Assembly: GCA_035293945.1 (NCBI GenBank)
Contig: DATGLV010000010.1
Coordinates: forward strand, 1 to 64,000
Source of the DNA: VAZQ01 sp035293945
Lineage (GTDB): Bacteria; Pseudomonadota; Alphaproteobacteria; Rhizobiales; Xanthobacteraceae
DNA length: 64,000 nt
Direction: 5' to 3'
Part shown: positions 33,346 to 41,963 of the stretch, piece after piece
Layout: every line of letters starts with the position of its first letter
Numbering within the stretch: position 1 is the stretch's first letter
Position numbers and translations under genes: made by a program
The notes under the pieces: generated by a model
What the model was told of the DNA's origin: nothing
Databases searched by the model: none
What the model saw: only the letters and a program-made list of their open reading frames with translations

Positions 33346-34161
33346 ATGATCCTCGATGCTCAGGTTCACGTCTGGAAAGCCGAGAGGCTGGAAGGAAAGC
33401 CGCATCTGGAGCGGCCGTTCGGTTACCCGGACCTGGTCGAGGAGATGCAGCGCGCCGGCGTCGATGGGGCGATCCTGATTCCTCCGGGCTGGGAGGGAGA
33501 TCGGAGCGACTACGCGCTCGAGGCCGCGGGCGCGCATCCGAAGAAATTCGGCGTCATGGGGCGCATTGCGGTCAAGGATACGGCGAATGCGCACTTGCTG
33601 AAGGGCTGGAAGGCGCGCCGCGGCATGCTCGGCGTCCGGGTTTCGTTTCAGAAGCCGGATCGTCAGGCCTGGCTCGCGGATGGGACCGCCGACTGGCTTT
33701 GGCCGGCCGCCGAAGCCAATGACATCCCGGTCATGGTCTTTGCACCGGGGCAATATGCCAAGCTCCGCTCCGTGGCGACCAGTCATCCCAAGCTGCGGCT
33801 CATCATCGATCACATGGCACTGGCCCGCGAGCAGGATGCGCAGGCAGCGGCGGCGATCGAGAGGCTCGCTGAGCTCGCTGACTGTCCGAACCTTTATGTG
33901 AAGACGACCTCGGTGCCGTTGTATTCCAGCGAGCCATATCCGTATGCGAATCTGCACGATGCGTTGCGCCGATTGATCAAGGAATTTCGGCCGCAGCGCT
34001 GCTTCTGGGGAACCGACCTCACGCGCATCAAGTCGCTGGCGACCTATCGCCGATGCGTCACGTTGTTTACCGAAGAGCTTGCCTTTCTGTCGGCAAGCGA
34101 TCTCGAGTGGATCATGGGCCGAGGTTTGGCTACGTGCCTTAACTGGTCCGCTTTCGCTTGA
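33346..34161 (+). CDS. Amidohydrolase_2-family hydrolase
   Basis: This 271-residue cytoplasmic TIM-barrel enzyme starts 'MILDAQVHVWKAERLEG', where the first metal His of the family is Gln, as in other D-x-Q-V-H variants. Further motifs are 'LRLIIDHMAL' with the expected His, and 'RCFWGTDLTRI' with the catalytic Asp near the end. Relatives include 2-pyrone-4,6-dicarboxylate lactonase and decarboxylases of the ACMSD type, so hydrolysis or decarboxylation of a cyclic carboxylate is likely. An upstream GTG at 33331 is possible, but ATG 33346 gives the family N-terminus. A 93-base relic of a close paralogue lies 3.9 kb upstream. Confidence 0.82.
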   Translation: MILDAQVHVWKAERLEGKPHLERPFGYPDLVEEMQRAGVDGAILIPPGWEGDRSDYALEAAGAHPKKFGVMGRIAVKDTANAHLLKGWKARRGMLGVRVSFQKPDRQAWLADGTADWLWPAAEANDIPVMVFAPGQYAKLRSVATSHPKLRLIIDHMALAREQDAQAAAAIERLAELADCPNLYVKTTSVPLYSSEPYPYANLHDALRRLIKEFRPQRCFWGTDLTRIKSLATYRRCVTLFTEELAFLSASDLEWIMGRGLATCLNWSAFA

Positions 34162-34171
34162 GCGGCATTCC

Positions 34172-35194
34172 CTATTTGGCATTGTCGTGATAGCGGCGCG
34201 CCGCCTCGACGACCTCGGGCGGCACGGATTCGGCCTGCTCGACGAGCATTTGCAACTCTCTGCCGCCGAGCGGATCGAGATCGAGCGCGTTGGTTTCGAT
34301 TTCGCGCAGAAAGGCCGGGTCGCGCACCGTCTCGTCGAACGCGGAGCGCAGGGCCTGTACCATGTCGGCGGATAGGCCCGGCGGGGCGACGATCGAGCGC
34401 CCGATATCGCTGCCACTTGCATAGAGCGCAAAGACCTGCCGCTGCGCATCGGTTTGCGCAAGATCGACCACGGCGGGAACCTTCGGCAGCTCCGGATGAC
34501 GCCTGACAGCGTATTGAACAATCAAGTTGATTGTCTTGTCGCGCAACCATTCGGGTCGCATGCTCTTGGTGACCGACCACGGACGCACCATGCCCTGCAC
34601 CTCGCCGCGTTCCATCGCCAGCGCCGCCATGCTCACGCCGCTATAGCCGGAAACGACCTTGAACTTCGTCCCTACGGTATCGTTGAGAAGATTTGGAAAG
34701 ACGACCGAGGAGGAGTCCGGGCCGGTGCCGGCGACGACGACGGTTGCTGATTTCGCATCCGCGATTGTCTTGATGCCGGAAGCGGCCCAAGTCTCCTCGA
34801 GCTCGACATTCGAATTGATGCGGCCGATCCAGTTGAACTTTTGCGCCTCGAACTTGACCGCGGGTCCGCCGAGCATTTGCGCGATCACGACCGTCTGCGG
34901 CACCACCCCAATCGTCGTCCCATCCCGCGGCGCCACGTTGAACAGATAGTTGGTGCCGATCAGGCCTCCCGCGCCCGGCATGTTCCTGACGATAACGGTC
35001 GGCCGGCCCGGAAGATGCAAGCCCACGTGAGCGGCGAACGTCCGGCCGTAGATGTCATAGCCTCCGCCCGGTGCAAAGCTCGAGAGCACCGTTATGGTCT
35101 TGCCGGAAAAATCGACGGCTTGGGCGGGGGCGACGAACGCGCAATTGGCAGACAAGGCCAGCGTCGCCAGCAAAACCTTCGCGGCTGTGTGCAT
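34172..35194 (-). CDS. Bug-family tripartite tricarboxylate transporter receptor
   Basis: This periplasmic binding protein of about 340 residues has a Sec signal peptide 'MHTAAKVLLATLALSANCAF' ending near 'APAQAVDF'. The Bug motifs are 'ITVLSSFAPGGGYDIYGRTFAAHVG' and 'TVIVRNMPGAGGLIGTNYLFN'. It is closely similar in plan to the receptor at 31794-32846, which suggests an old duplication around the hydrolase genes. It is 77 bases downstream of the frameshifted enolase-superfamily gene on the same strand. No TctA/TctB partner is in view. An alternative start is ATG 35221. Confidence 0.88.
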   Translation of the reverse strand: MHTAAKVLLATLALSANCAFVAPAQAVDFSGKTITVLSSFAPGGGYDIYGRTFAAHVGLHLPGRPTVIVRNMPGAGGLIGTNYLFNVAPRDGTTIGVVPQTVVIAQMLGGPAVKFEAQKFNWIGRINSNVELEETWAASGIKTIADAKSATVVVAGTGPDSSSVVFPNLLNDTVGTKFKVVSGYSGVSMAALAMERGEVQGMVRPWSVTKSMRPEWLRDKTINLIVQYAVRRHPELPKVPAVVDLAQTDAQRQVFALYASGSDIGRSIVAPPGLSADMVQALRSAFDETVRDPAFLREIETNALDLDPLGGRELQMLVEQAESVPPEVVEAARRYHDNAK

Positions 35195-35271
35195 GCGCCC
35201 GCCTACTTCGCTTCTTTGCATTGACGCAGGTTCTTGTCGAAGAGACGAGGACCACTCCTTCGGAACATGCG

Positions 35272-36445
35272 CTATCGGGCTCGATATTTCTCCAGCTTCC
35301 CGTAATCGATTGTCGCGCCGAATCCCGGTGCTGCGGTCGGGGTGACGCATCCGTCCGCGAAGCAGAATTCACCAGCGAACACATCATCGGTCAGCTTTTG
35401 AAAGAAATGCGTCTCGGCAGGCCACGGATCGAAATACGGAATGGCGGCACGCAAGTGAATGCGCGCCATGGCGCCGATGCGGCTTTCCGAATCGGTTCCG
35501 ATGACGACCGGCAGCCCCATCGCCTCGCAGAACGAAACAATCTTGAGCGCCTCGGAAATGCCGGTGCGGCGGAGCTTTATGCTCACCGCGCCGACGGCAT
35601 TGAGCCGGGCCAATTGCACAATGTCGCGCAAGCTCCGGCAGCTTTGGTCTCCGAGAAGCGCAATCGGCAGCGCGGCTGCCAGCGCCGCCTGTCGCGCAGG
35701 ATCGGCAAAGCCACAAGGCTCCTCGATGAAGGAGACGTCGTACTGGGCGACGGCTGGAAGGATCGTGCGCGCCTCACCTTCGCTGTAAGCGCCGTTTCCG
35801 TCGATGTAGATGATCGGCGACTTGCCGATGGCCGCGCGCACTTCGGCGACCATCCTGACATCCTCCAGAGACCGGCGCCAGGTCTTGAGCTTCAAACCTT
35901 TGAAGCCGCGCCCCTGCGCAGCCTCTTTGGCCTCGGCGACCATGGCCTCCAGGCTGTTTCCGTGCGCGATCCAGGTCAGCGGCACGGGATCCACGCTTGC
36001 GCGGCCGAGCAGCTGCCAGACCGGAAGGCCGAGAATTTTGCCGCGCAGATCCCATAACGCGTTGTCGATCAGCGCCTTTGCGCCGGCGCAGAAGCGGATG
36101 CTGTCGATTTCCTTGAGAATCTCCCGGTGGCCCAGCGCATCGGCGCCGATGAGCTTTGGCTTGAAGAAAGTGTCGAGCTGATAAGCAACCAGCGCGGCAT
36201 CTTCACCCGACTGCGTTGGACGGCAGATCGCCTCGGCAATGCCGTCGAGCCCATCCTTGGAGCGAAAGACGCAGGATTACGTATTCGCCGGTGCTTTCCC
36301 GAACCGTCTTGAAAGCAACCGACGCGCGATACGGCAATCGCAATCGGATCACCTCGACCTCGGCAATCGCCGTTTCGCGTCTGACGCGCTGGGTCGCCGG
36401 CGCAGGACTTGCCGGCGCCACTTGGGACAGCGATGTATCGTTCAT
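35272..36445 (-). pseudogene. Mandelate racemase/muconate lactonizing enzyme, frameshifted
   Basis: The gene reads from ATG 36445 through a capping domain ('AIAEVEVIRLRLPYRASVAFKTVRESTGEYVIL') and then changes frame at about 36268. One extra base there separates 'EYVILR' from 'FRSKDGLDGIAEAI'. After that the enolase-superfamily barrel is complete: KxK in 'FKGLKLKTW', metal ligands in 'YIDGNGAYSEGEA' and 'FIEEPCG', then 'LGDQSCRS' and 'VSIKLRRTG'. The enzyme would abstract the alpha-proton of a carboxylate for racemisation, dehydration or cycloisomerisation. Only one lesion is present and all active-site residues survive, so it is either very recently broken or a sequencing error. Confidence 0.85.
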
Positions 36446-36584
36446 GCGGCTCTCCAGAGCTTTCCGGATCGAGGACGCGCGGTTTGGGCTGAATGCAGTG
36501 CGCAGAGAATTCCGAAATGGCGCATATTGCAAGCGGTCGAGCAGGGTGGCTTGATCCGGTTCGCAGATGGCAAAGAGGAAGCAG

Positions 36585-37475
36585 ATGAAATATTCGGGTC
36601 CGAGACCACCGCTCAAGCTCCCCAACGATGCACGCATTTGCGTCAGCGTGACGATCGCGTTTGAGGCGTTCCTGTTCCATGGCCATTACGGACATGCATC
36701 GACCAAGCCCGGCAAGGTCAGCCATTTTTCGCTGTCTTATGCGGAGTATGGGCCGAAGGTCGGGTTCTGGCGCATCCTGAAGTCGCTCGAGGCGCACGGC
36801 ATCAAGGCGACCTTCGATGTCGGCGGGCTGGCTGCCGAACGACACCCGAACATTTTAGGCGCGATGCGCGACGGCGGGCACGAGGCCGCCGGACACGGTT
36901 GGGCCAACGACGTGCATGTCACCGATGACGATCCCGAAGGCGAGCTCAAGGCGATCCGCGATACGGCGGCCGCCATCGCCGCGGGCTACGGGGAGAAGCC
37001 AGTCGGCTGGGTGAGCCCGGGCAGCGTGGGCTCGGCGCGAACCATGCAATATATGGTCGACGAGGGCTTTTTGTGGAACGGCGATGATGCTTCGGACGAT
37101 CTGCCGTTCCTGCGTTCGATCGGTGGCAAGCCTCTGATCATCCTGCCGCGGGTCAACTTTCCGACCAATGACCTGATCATCTGGCAGAAGCCGCAAAATC
37201 CGCCCAGCGCCTATTACGAAGGGTTCAAGGAGACGTTCGATTACCTCTACGAGGAGGGCAAGCGCGGAAATCCAAAATGGGTCGACGTGCTGCTCCACTG
37301 CGATCTCGGCGGACGTCCGACGCTGATGCCGGTGTTCGAACGGGCGATCCGCTATGCGCAAAGCTTCGAGGGGGTCTGGTTCGCGCGCCGGCGCGACTTG
37401 GCGCAATGGGTGCTGGCGGCGGAAGCAAAGACCGACTCGGCGGCGGGCATGGCGAGGCAAATCACTCCGGCTTGA
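36585..37475 (+). CDS. Polysaccharide deacetylase-family protein (PuuE-like)
   Basis: This cytoplasmic protein of 296 residues has the NodB-homology TIM-like fold. 'FWRILKSLEAHGIKATFDVGGLAAERHPN' and 'GHEAAGHGWAND' correspond to the central strands and the metal-binding His motif. 'GWVSPGSVGSARTMQYMVDEGFLWNGDDASDDLPF' matches the PuuE/allantoinase-like branch, whose members act on cyclic amides rather than on chitin. ATG 36585 is chosen because GAGGAAG lies just before it; ATG 36567 lacks such a site. The 3' end overlaps the end of the converging Bug gene by 14 bases. The neighbouring Bug receptor may supply its substrate, the same pairing as at 60939-62767. Confidence 0.82.
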   Translation: MKYSGPRPPLKLPNDARICVSVTIAFEAFLFHGHYGHASTKPGKVSHFSLSYAEYGPKVGFWRILKSLEAHGIKATFDVGGLAAERHPNILGAMRDGGHEAAGHGWANDVHVTDDDPEGELKAIRDTAAAIAAGYGEKPVGWVSPGSVGSARTMQYMVDEGFLWNGDDASDDLPFLRSIGGKPLIILPRVNFPTNDLIIWQKPQNPPSAYYEGFKETFDYLYEEGKRGNPKWVDVLLHCDLGGRPTLMPVFERAIRYAQSFEGVWFARRRDLAQWVLAAEAKTDSAAGMARQITPA

Positions 37476-38439
37476 TCCCCGCGAACTGAACCACCTTCCG
37501 CCACTTCTCGGTCTCAGCGGCCATGAAGGCACCGAACTCGGCGGGCGAGCTTATGAACGTGAGATAGCCGAGGTCGGTGAGCCGCTCCTTCAGCTTCGGG
37601 GCTGCGAGCGCGGCATTGATTTCCATGTTCAGCTTGTCGATGATTTCTGCGGGAGTTCCCCTAGGGGCGCCGATGCCGTACCAGCCGCTGACCTCGTAAC
37701 CCGGAATGAACTCGGCAAGGCTCGGGACATCCGGCAACACGATGGAGCGCGTTGCACTGGACACTCCCAGTGCGCGCAGCTTGCCCGCCCTGACGAGCTC
37801 GAGCGACGCCGCTATGCCGTCGAAGTAGACCTGCACCTGGCCACCGAGGAGATCGGCTACCGCCGGCGCGCCGCCGCGATACGGCACATGCGTGAGCTTG
37901 GTGCCGGTCAGCATCATGAACAGCTCCCCGGCCACATGGGTGGTGTTTCCGATTCCGGCCGAGGCCATGTTTATCTTTCCCGGATTGGCCTTGGCGTAGG
38001 CTATGAATTCGGGAACCGTGTGTGCCGGAAAGGCGGGGTTCACCTCCATGATGAGTGTCCCGCGCACCAGGCTCGCAACCGGCGCGATGTCGCGAGGAAG
38101 GTTGAAGCCGGAACTCTCGTAGAGCGTGGAGCCGATCGCGTTCGCCGCGGCCGCAAACAGCAACGTATAGCCATCAGGCGCCGCGCTGGCGGCGGCCTGG
38201 GCGGCTACGCCGCCGCCGGCGCCTGGTCGGTTCTCAACCAGAACCGGCTGGCCGAGCGCCTGGGATAGCGGCTGCGCCAGCAGGCGCGCAATGGTGTCGT
38301 TTGCGCCCCCGGCAGCAGCCCCGACAATGATGCGCACCGGCCGCGATGGATAATTCTCCGCCCCCGCCATGAGCGGCAGGGCAGGGACCGCCACAGCGCC
38401 TCCCGCCAGGCGCAGAAACGTTCTACGAGGAAGTTTCAT
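37462..38439 (-). CDS. Bug-family receptor with Tat-type signal
   Basis: This periplasmic binding protein of about 325 residues begins 'MKLPRRTFLRLAGGAVAVPAL', a twin-arginine signal (RRTFL). The mature part starts 'YPSRPVRIIVGAAAGGANDTIARLLAQPLSQ' and has 'PVLVENRPGAGGGVAAQAAASAAPDGYTLL', the standard Bug core. Other conserved stretches are 'AYAKANPGKINMASAG' and 'HVPYRGGAPAVADLLGGQV'. It resembles the receptor at 57141-58118 more than those at 31794 and 34172. No membrane components lie nearby. It is downstream of the GST gene with a structured 86-base gap. Confidence 0.9.
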   Translation of the reverse strand: MKLPRRTFLRLAGGAVAVPALPLMAGAENYPSRPVRIIVGAAAGGANDTIARLLAQPLSQALGQPVLVENRPGAGGGVAAQAAASAAPDGYTLLFAAAANAIGSTLYESSGFNLPRDIAPVASLVRGTLIMEVNPAFPAHTVPEFIAYAKANPGKINMASAGIGNTTHVAGELFMMLTGTKLTHVPYRGGAPAVADLLGGQVQVYFDGIAASLELVRAGKLRALGVSSATRSIVLPDVPSLAEFIPGYEVSGWYGIGAPRGTPAEIIDKLNMEINAALAAPKLKERLTDLGYLTFISSPAEFGAFMAAETEKWRKVVQFAGIKPE

Positions 38440-38471
38440 CGTGCATCGCTCGAGCATGCCACGCTATCCCA

Positions 38472-38502
38472 CTTCACGTTCCGGCAAAAGGTGAAGGAAC
38501 GT
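38472..38502. other. Interleaved inverted repeats between GST and Bug genes
   Basis: CTTCAC (38472-38477) pairs with GTGAAG (38491-38496), while ACGTTCC (38476-38482) pairs with GGAACGT (38496-38502). The two stems interleave and share one or two bases at their junctions, so they either compete or could stack as an H-type pseudoknot. The element lies in the transcript between the GST stop and the Bug start. Confidence 0.35.
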
Positions 38503-38525
38503 CGCGAGGCAGGGCTGTTGACCAC

Positions 38526-39185
38526 TCAGCGCGCGGCGGCGGCATCCGAAGCAGCAAACTGCTCCTGCACCGCCTTCTCGAACGCCTCCAGCTTTTGGAT
38601 GCTGGGCCGGCTCCGCATGCGCGCGAAATGCGCTGCGCAATGCTCGAACTGCGAAAAATCGACCGCAAGCTGCAGACCGCGACGCAAGCACCAAAAGAAA
38701 TGGGCGTCCGCAGCCGTGAAATGATCGAAGAAGTAATCTCGCCCCGCCAGCATGTCGTCCGCAATTCGGAAGTTTTCAAGCAGGAGCTTCCCGGCGAGCC
38801 TGCGCACGCTCTCATCGGCACCCGGCAGATCGCACACCTTGGCAGTCGAATTGATGCGAGACAAAAACGGGTGCAAGCCTGACGCACACCAGGCAAGTAT
38901 GGAAATCGCCTGCAACTCCTGCCACGGATCCGCGGGCAGGAGGCGCGTCTGCGGAAAATTGCGGGCGATCCAGATCTGAATTGCGACATTTTCGGTGAGC
39001 GGTCGTCCGTCCACCACCAGCACCGGCACCTTGTGCTTGGGATTGAGCTTGAGATAATCCGGCGCGTTCTGCTGCTCCCGGCGCAGATTGATGGTGCGCA
39101 CCTCGAAATCTGCCTTCGCCTCGGTGAGCGTGACATAAGGAACGAGCGAGCAGGCATTTGGCGCATAGTAGAGGATGACTTCCAT
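38526..39185 (-). CDS. Glutathione S-transferase, beta-class-like
   Basis: This cytoplasmic enzyme of about 219 residues has an N-terminal thioredoxin-like domain: 'MEVILYYAPNACSLVPYVTLTEAKADFEV'. The Cys in 'PNACSL' is the beta-class catalytic residue, and 'HKVPVLVVDGRPLTENVAIQIWIA' is the glutathione-binding cis-Pro and E-N/S motif. The all-helical C-terminal domain contains 'FDHFTAADAHFFWCL'. It conjugates or reduces electrophiles with glutathione. The start at 39185 is supported by GGAG six bases ahead; a longer start at 39206 is less likely. It is 59 bases downstream of the antiporter gene. Confidence 0.88.
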   Translation of the reverse strand: MEVILYYAPNACSLVPYVTLTEAKADFEVRTINLRREQQNAPDYLKLNPKHKVPVLVVDGRPLTENVAIQIWIARNFPQTRLLPADPWQELQAISILAWCASGLHPFLSRINSTAKVCDLPGADESVRRLAGKLLLENFRIADDMLAGRDYFFDHFTAADAHFFWCLRRGLQLAVDFSQFEHCAAHFARMRSRPSIQKLEAFEKAVQEQFAASDAAAAR

Positions 39186-39244
39186 TGGGAGCTCCAGCGT
39201 GCTCACGCCCGTTGCGGACCTTCGATCGGCTCCATACCGCGGCC

Positions 39245-40855
39245 CTACAGCGGCGGCTCGACGCCGCCTTCCTTCTTACAGGCAATGGCGGCCTCCTCCA
39301 AATCGAGCTCGCGCTCGATCCGCCGCCGTGCTTCATCGGTGATGCGGCCGTCGCGCAGCGACTGGTAGATGAACTCGCGCTCGGCCGCGATGATGTCCGA
39401 CCGCAGCTCGGCCGCAAGCAAAGCCGGATCGGAATTCTCTGCGGCTTTCCTCGGCAGGCGCCCGGAACGATAGTCCTGCTGCGCGCGCAGGATGCCGAGC
39501 ACCTCGGACGGAGTCTCCCCGTCGGCTGCGAGCTTCTCCAATCGCTCATGCGCCAGGTTCAGGGCGTCGGACCGAGCCGCAAGCTCGGCCTTCTGCTCCC
39601 GCTCCCTTTCCTCGGCGGCATGGCGTCCGAGCTGGAGCCAGCGGACGAGGCTCGGCAGCAAAAGGCCCTGTCCTATGAGCGTGACGACGATGATGCCGAA
39701 AGCGACGAACAGGATCAGGTCGCGGGAAGGGAAGGGGGCGCCCGCTTGCGTGGTCAGCGGCAAGCCGAGGGCGGCCGCGAGCGAGACGACCCCGCGCACG
39801 CCGACAAAACCGAGGAAGAAGATCCACTGCCATGGCGGCGTCGGGTCGCGGGCGGCCAGCGACGGGCTCATCCATCGCGGTAGATAGGCCGCCGGGAAAA
39901 TCCACACAAACCGGGCAATCAAGATGACCACCGCGGTTGCGGCGACCGTCAGCAGCGACTGGCCCCACAAGGCGACGTCAGACCGGTCGAGCAGCATCCG
40001 GATCTGCAGTCCGGTGACGAGAAAGACGATGCCTTCGAGCAGATAGACGGCCAGATCCCAGAAGAAGATGCCCTGCAGGCGCGTCGCTGCCGATATCAGC
40101 AATGGCCCGTTCCAGCTTACGAACAGTCCGGCCGCGACCGTCGCCAGCACGCCCGATCCGCCGAGCGCGGCGGGCAGCAGGTACGCGACATACGGCGTGA
40201 GCAAAGAGAGCGTGATTTCCACGTGTGGATCGCGCGCCCAGCGCCGCAGGCGCAGGCTGAGCCAGCCGATGCCGATACCGTAGACAAGCTCGCCGGCGAC
40301 GATCAGGACAAAAGTGCCGGCGGCTTGCACCGGAGAGAACGCCGCCGTGGCGACCGCCGCGACCGCAAAGCGGTAGAGAATGAGCGCCGTGGCATCGTTG
40401 GCGAGACCCTCGCCTTCGAGCACGACGACAAGCCGGCGCGGCACGCCCAGCGGCCGCACGATCGCCATCGGTGCCACCGCGTCGGGTGGCGACACGATGG
40501 CGCCGAGCACGAAACCGACCGCGAGCGGCATGCCGAGCAGCCAATGCGTCACACCTGCGACCGCGCAGGCGGTGAAAATGACACAGCCCACGGCGAGCAG
40601 CGTGATCGGGCGCAGGTTGAAGCGAAACTCGCGCCAGCTCATGGCGACCGCGGCCGAGTAGATCAGCGGCGGCAGGATGCCGAGCAGGACAAGCTCCGGC
40701 GCAAGCTCGATGCGCGGCAGGCCCGGCGTCAGCGCCAGGATGATGCCGGCGACGACCAGGAAGATGGAGGGAGGGGTATTGAGCCGCCTCGCCGCGATGG
40801 CGACGACCACCAGGACCGCGAGCAACAAGAGGAACATTTGTATCGTTGCGGTCAT
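39245..40855 (-). CDS. Na+/H+ antiporter, CPA1/NhaP type
   Basis: This 536-residue protein has 12 or so spans covering the first 410 residues, then a charged cytoplasmic helical tail of about 115 residues with repeated Glu/Arg. Key motifs are 'GAIVSPPDAVAPMAIVRPL', with the ion-binding Asp, and 'LEGEGLANDATALILYRFA', with the conserved E-G-x-x-N-D. It exchanges sodium or potassium for protons across the inner membrane and helps pH and salt homeostasis; the tail is likely regulatory. It is transcribed towards the GST gene and divergent from the isochorismatase-fold gene, with 235 bases between their starts. Confidence 0.92.
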   Translation of the reverse strand: MTATIQMFLLLLAVLVVVAIAARRLNTPPSIFLVVAGIILALTPGLPRIELAPELVLLGILPPLIYSAAVAMSWREFRFNLRPITLLAVGCVIFTACAVAGVTHWLLGMPLAVGFVLGAIVSPPDAVAPMAIVRPLGVPRRLVVVLEGEGLANDATALILYRFAVAAVATAAFSPVQAAGTFVLIVAGELVYGIGIGWLSLRLRRWARDPHVEITLSLLTPYVAYLLPAALGGSGVLATVAAGLFVSWNGPLLISAATRLQGIFFWDLAVYLLEGIVFLVTGLQIRMLLDRSDVALWGQSLLTVAATAVVILIARFVWIFPAAYLPRWMSPSLAARDPTPPWQWIFFLGFVGVRGVVSLAAALGLPLTTQAGAPFPSRDLILFVAFGIIVVTLIGQGLLLPSLVRWLQLGRHAAEEREREQKAELAARSDALNLAHERLEKLAADGETPSEVLGILRAQQDYRSGRLPRKAAENSDPALLAAELRSDIIAAEREFIYQSLRDGRITDEARRRIERELDLEEAAIACKKEGGVEPPL

Positions 40856-41090
40856 GTCTGCGAGGCGCTTCCCGCCGGCGCTTGATGCTCTGTGCCGGGT
40901 CGCTTTTTAATATGCGATTGCGGAGCGGCGTACACGATCCGTCCTGCCTTGGGCAAGCGTGCCGGCCCTGCCACGCGGCCCCCGGAGCGGTTGTTCGTGC
41001 GGCCCTGATTTCCTAAGCTTGCCCGATCAGATGTTTAAAATTGCTCGGGGTCCGCGATGGGCCTCGCTGCACAATCGGGAGGAGAGGCTA

Positions 41091-41762
41091 ATGAGGATGG
41101 TTCGCAATCTGGTTTTATCGGGTGGTGTCGTGTTGGCGCTCGCGGCCACGGCGGCCAATGCGCAAAACACCATGGCCAATGCGGCCGCGCCCAAGATGAT
41201 CGACTTGCAGATGCCGGCGCTGCCGGATCCGGTGCGCGTCACGCTCAATCCGAAGACGACCGCGCTCCTGGTGCTCGATTACGTCGATCCGATCTGCATC
41301 TCGCAGGCGAAGTGCAAGAACGAAATGCTGCCCAAGGCGGCCGCGCTGATGCAGCGCGCGCGAGCCGCCGGGGTCGTGGTGGCTTACGGGACGCGCGAGC
41401 GGACGATGTCCAAATGGCTGCCGGAGATTGCGCCGATGCCGGGCGACATCAAGATCACCAACACGGCACAGGACCGTTTCTACAACACCGATCTCGAGAA
41501 GGAGCTCAAGGCCAAGGGCGTTAACACGATCATCATGATCGGCTGGAAGGCGTCAGGCTCGGTTGCACTTACTTCGGTCGGTGCGTCGCTGCGCGATTTC
41601 ACCACCGTGGTTCCGGTCGACACCACCGCTGCGGCCAGCGATTACGAGACTACCATCGGGTTTTACAACATCCTCAATCAGGGCGACGCCAACCTGACAA
41701 ACATGCCGCTGAAGCCCAAATCATCGACGCTGTCCCGCAGCGACCTAATCACCTTCCAATAA
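41091..41762 (+). CDS. Periplasmic isochorismatase-fold protein lacking the Lys and Cys of the triad
   Basis: This 223-residue protein starts at 41091, with GGAGAGG just ahead. A Sec signal peptide ends near 'ATAANAQN'. The mature domain has the isochorismatase/cysteine-hydrolase fold, 'TTALLVLDYVD' with the first triad residue D63. The Lys position is 'KITNTAQDRF' (N124), and the nucleophile position is 'GWKASGSVALTSVGASLRD' (S157 for Cys, by alignment to G-x-x-T-x-x-C-V). Two of three catalytic residues are therefore replaced. It may bind a small ligand or use another chemistry. Related Cys-less proteins with a G-x-x-x-x-G-x-V-x-x-T pattern occur elsewhere in Rhizobiales, so the change is not a recent mutation. 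Confidence 0.75.
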   Translation: MRMVRNLVLSGGVVLALAATAANAQNTMANAAAPKMIDLQMPALPDPVRVTLNPKTTALLVLDYVDPICISQAKCKNEMLPKAAALMQRARAAGVVVAYGTRERTMSKWLPEIAPMPGDIKITNTAQDRFYNTDLEKELKAKGVNTIIMIGWKASGSVALTSVGASLRDFTTVVPVDTTAAASDYETTIGFYNILNQGDANLTNMPLKPKSSTLSRSDLITFQ

Positions 41763-41963
41763 GGCTTAAGCCAGTAGTTACCCGCGGGCATAGCCTATCG
41801 AAAATGGACGTGAACGCCCCTATGACCCGCGGGCCCATCTTTATCGCAAGAGGGTGGTTTGCTTTTTCGCGAGAAGATGGATTGCCGGGTCAAGCCAGGA
41901 GATGACGGAATTGGATCAGTTCCATCGCAATCGTCTTTACCCCTCCGGTATGCACGCGATTGC

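Noticed and set aside
35071..36057. 328-codon plus-strand frame opposite the enolase-superfamily gene
   Set aside because: Antisense to clear enolase-superfamily motifs on the minus strand; no motifs of its own.
41763..41772. Perfect palindrome GGCTTAAGCC just after the isochorismatase-fold gene
   Set aside because: It has no loop, cannot form a useful RNA hairpin and no T-run follows; 10-base palindromes are expected by chance in 64 kb.
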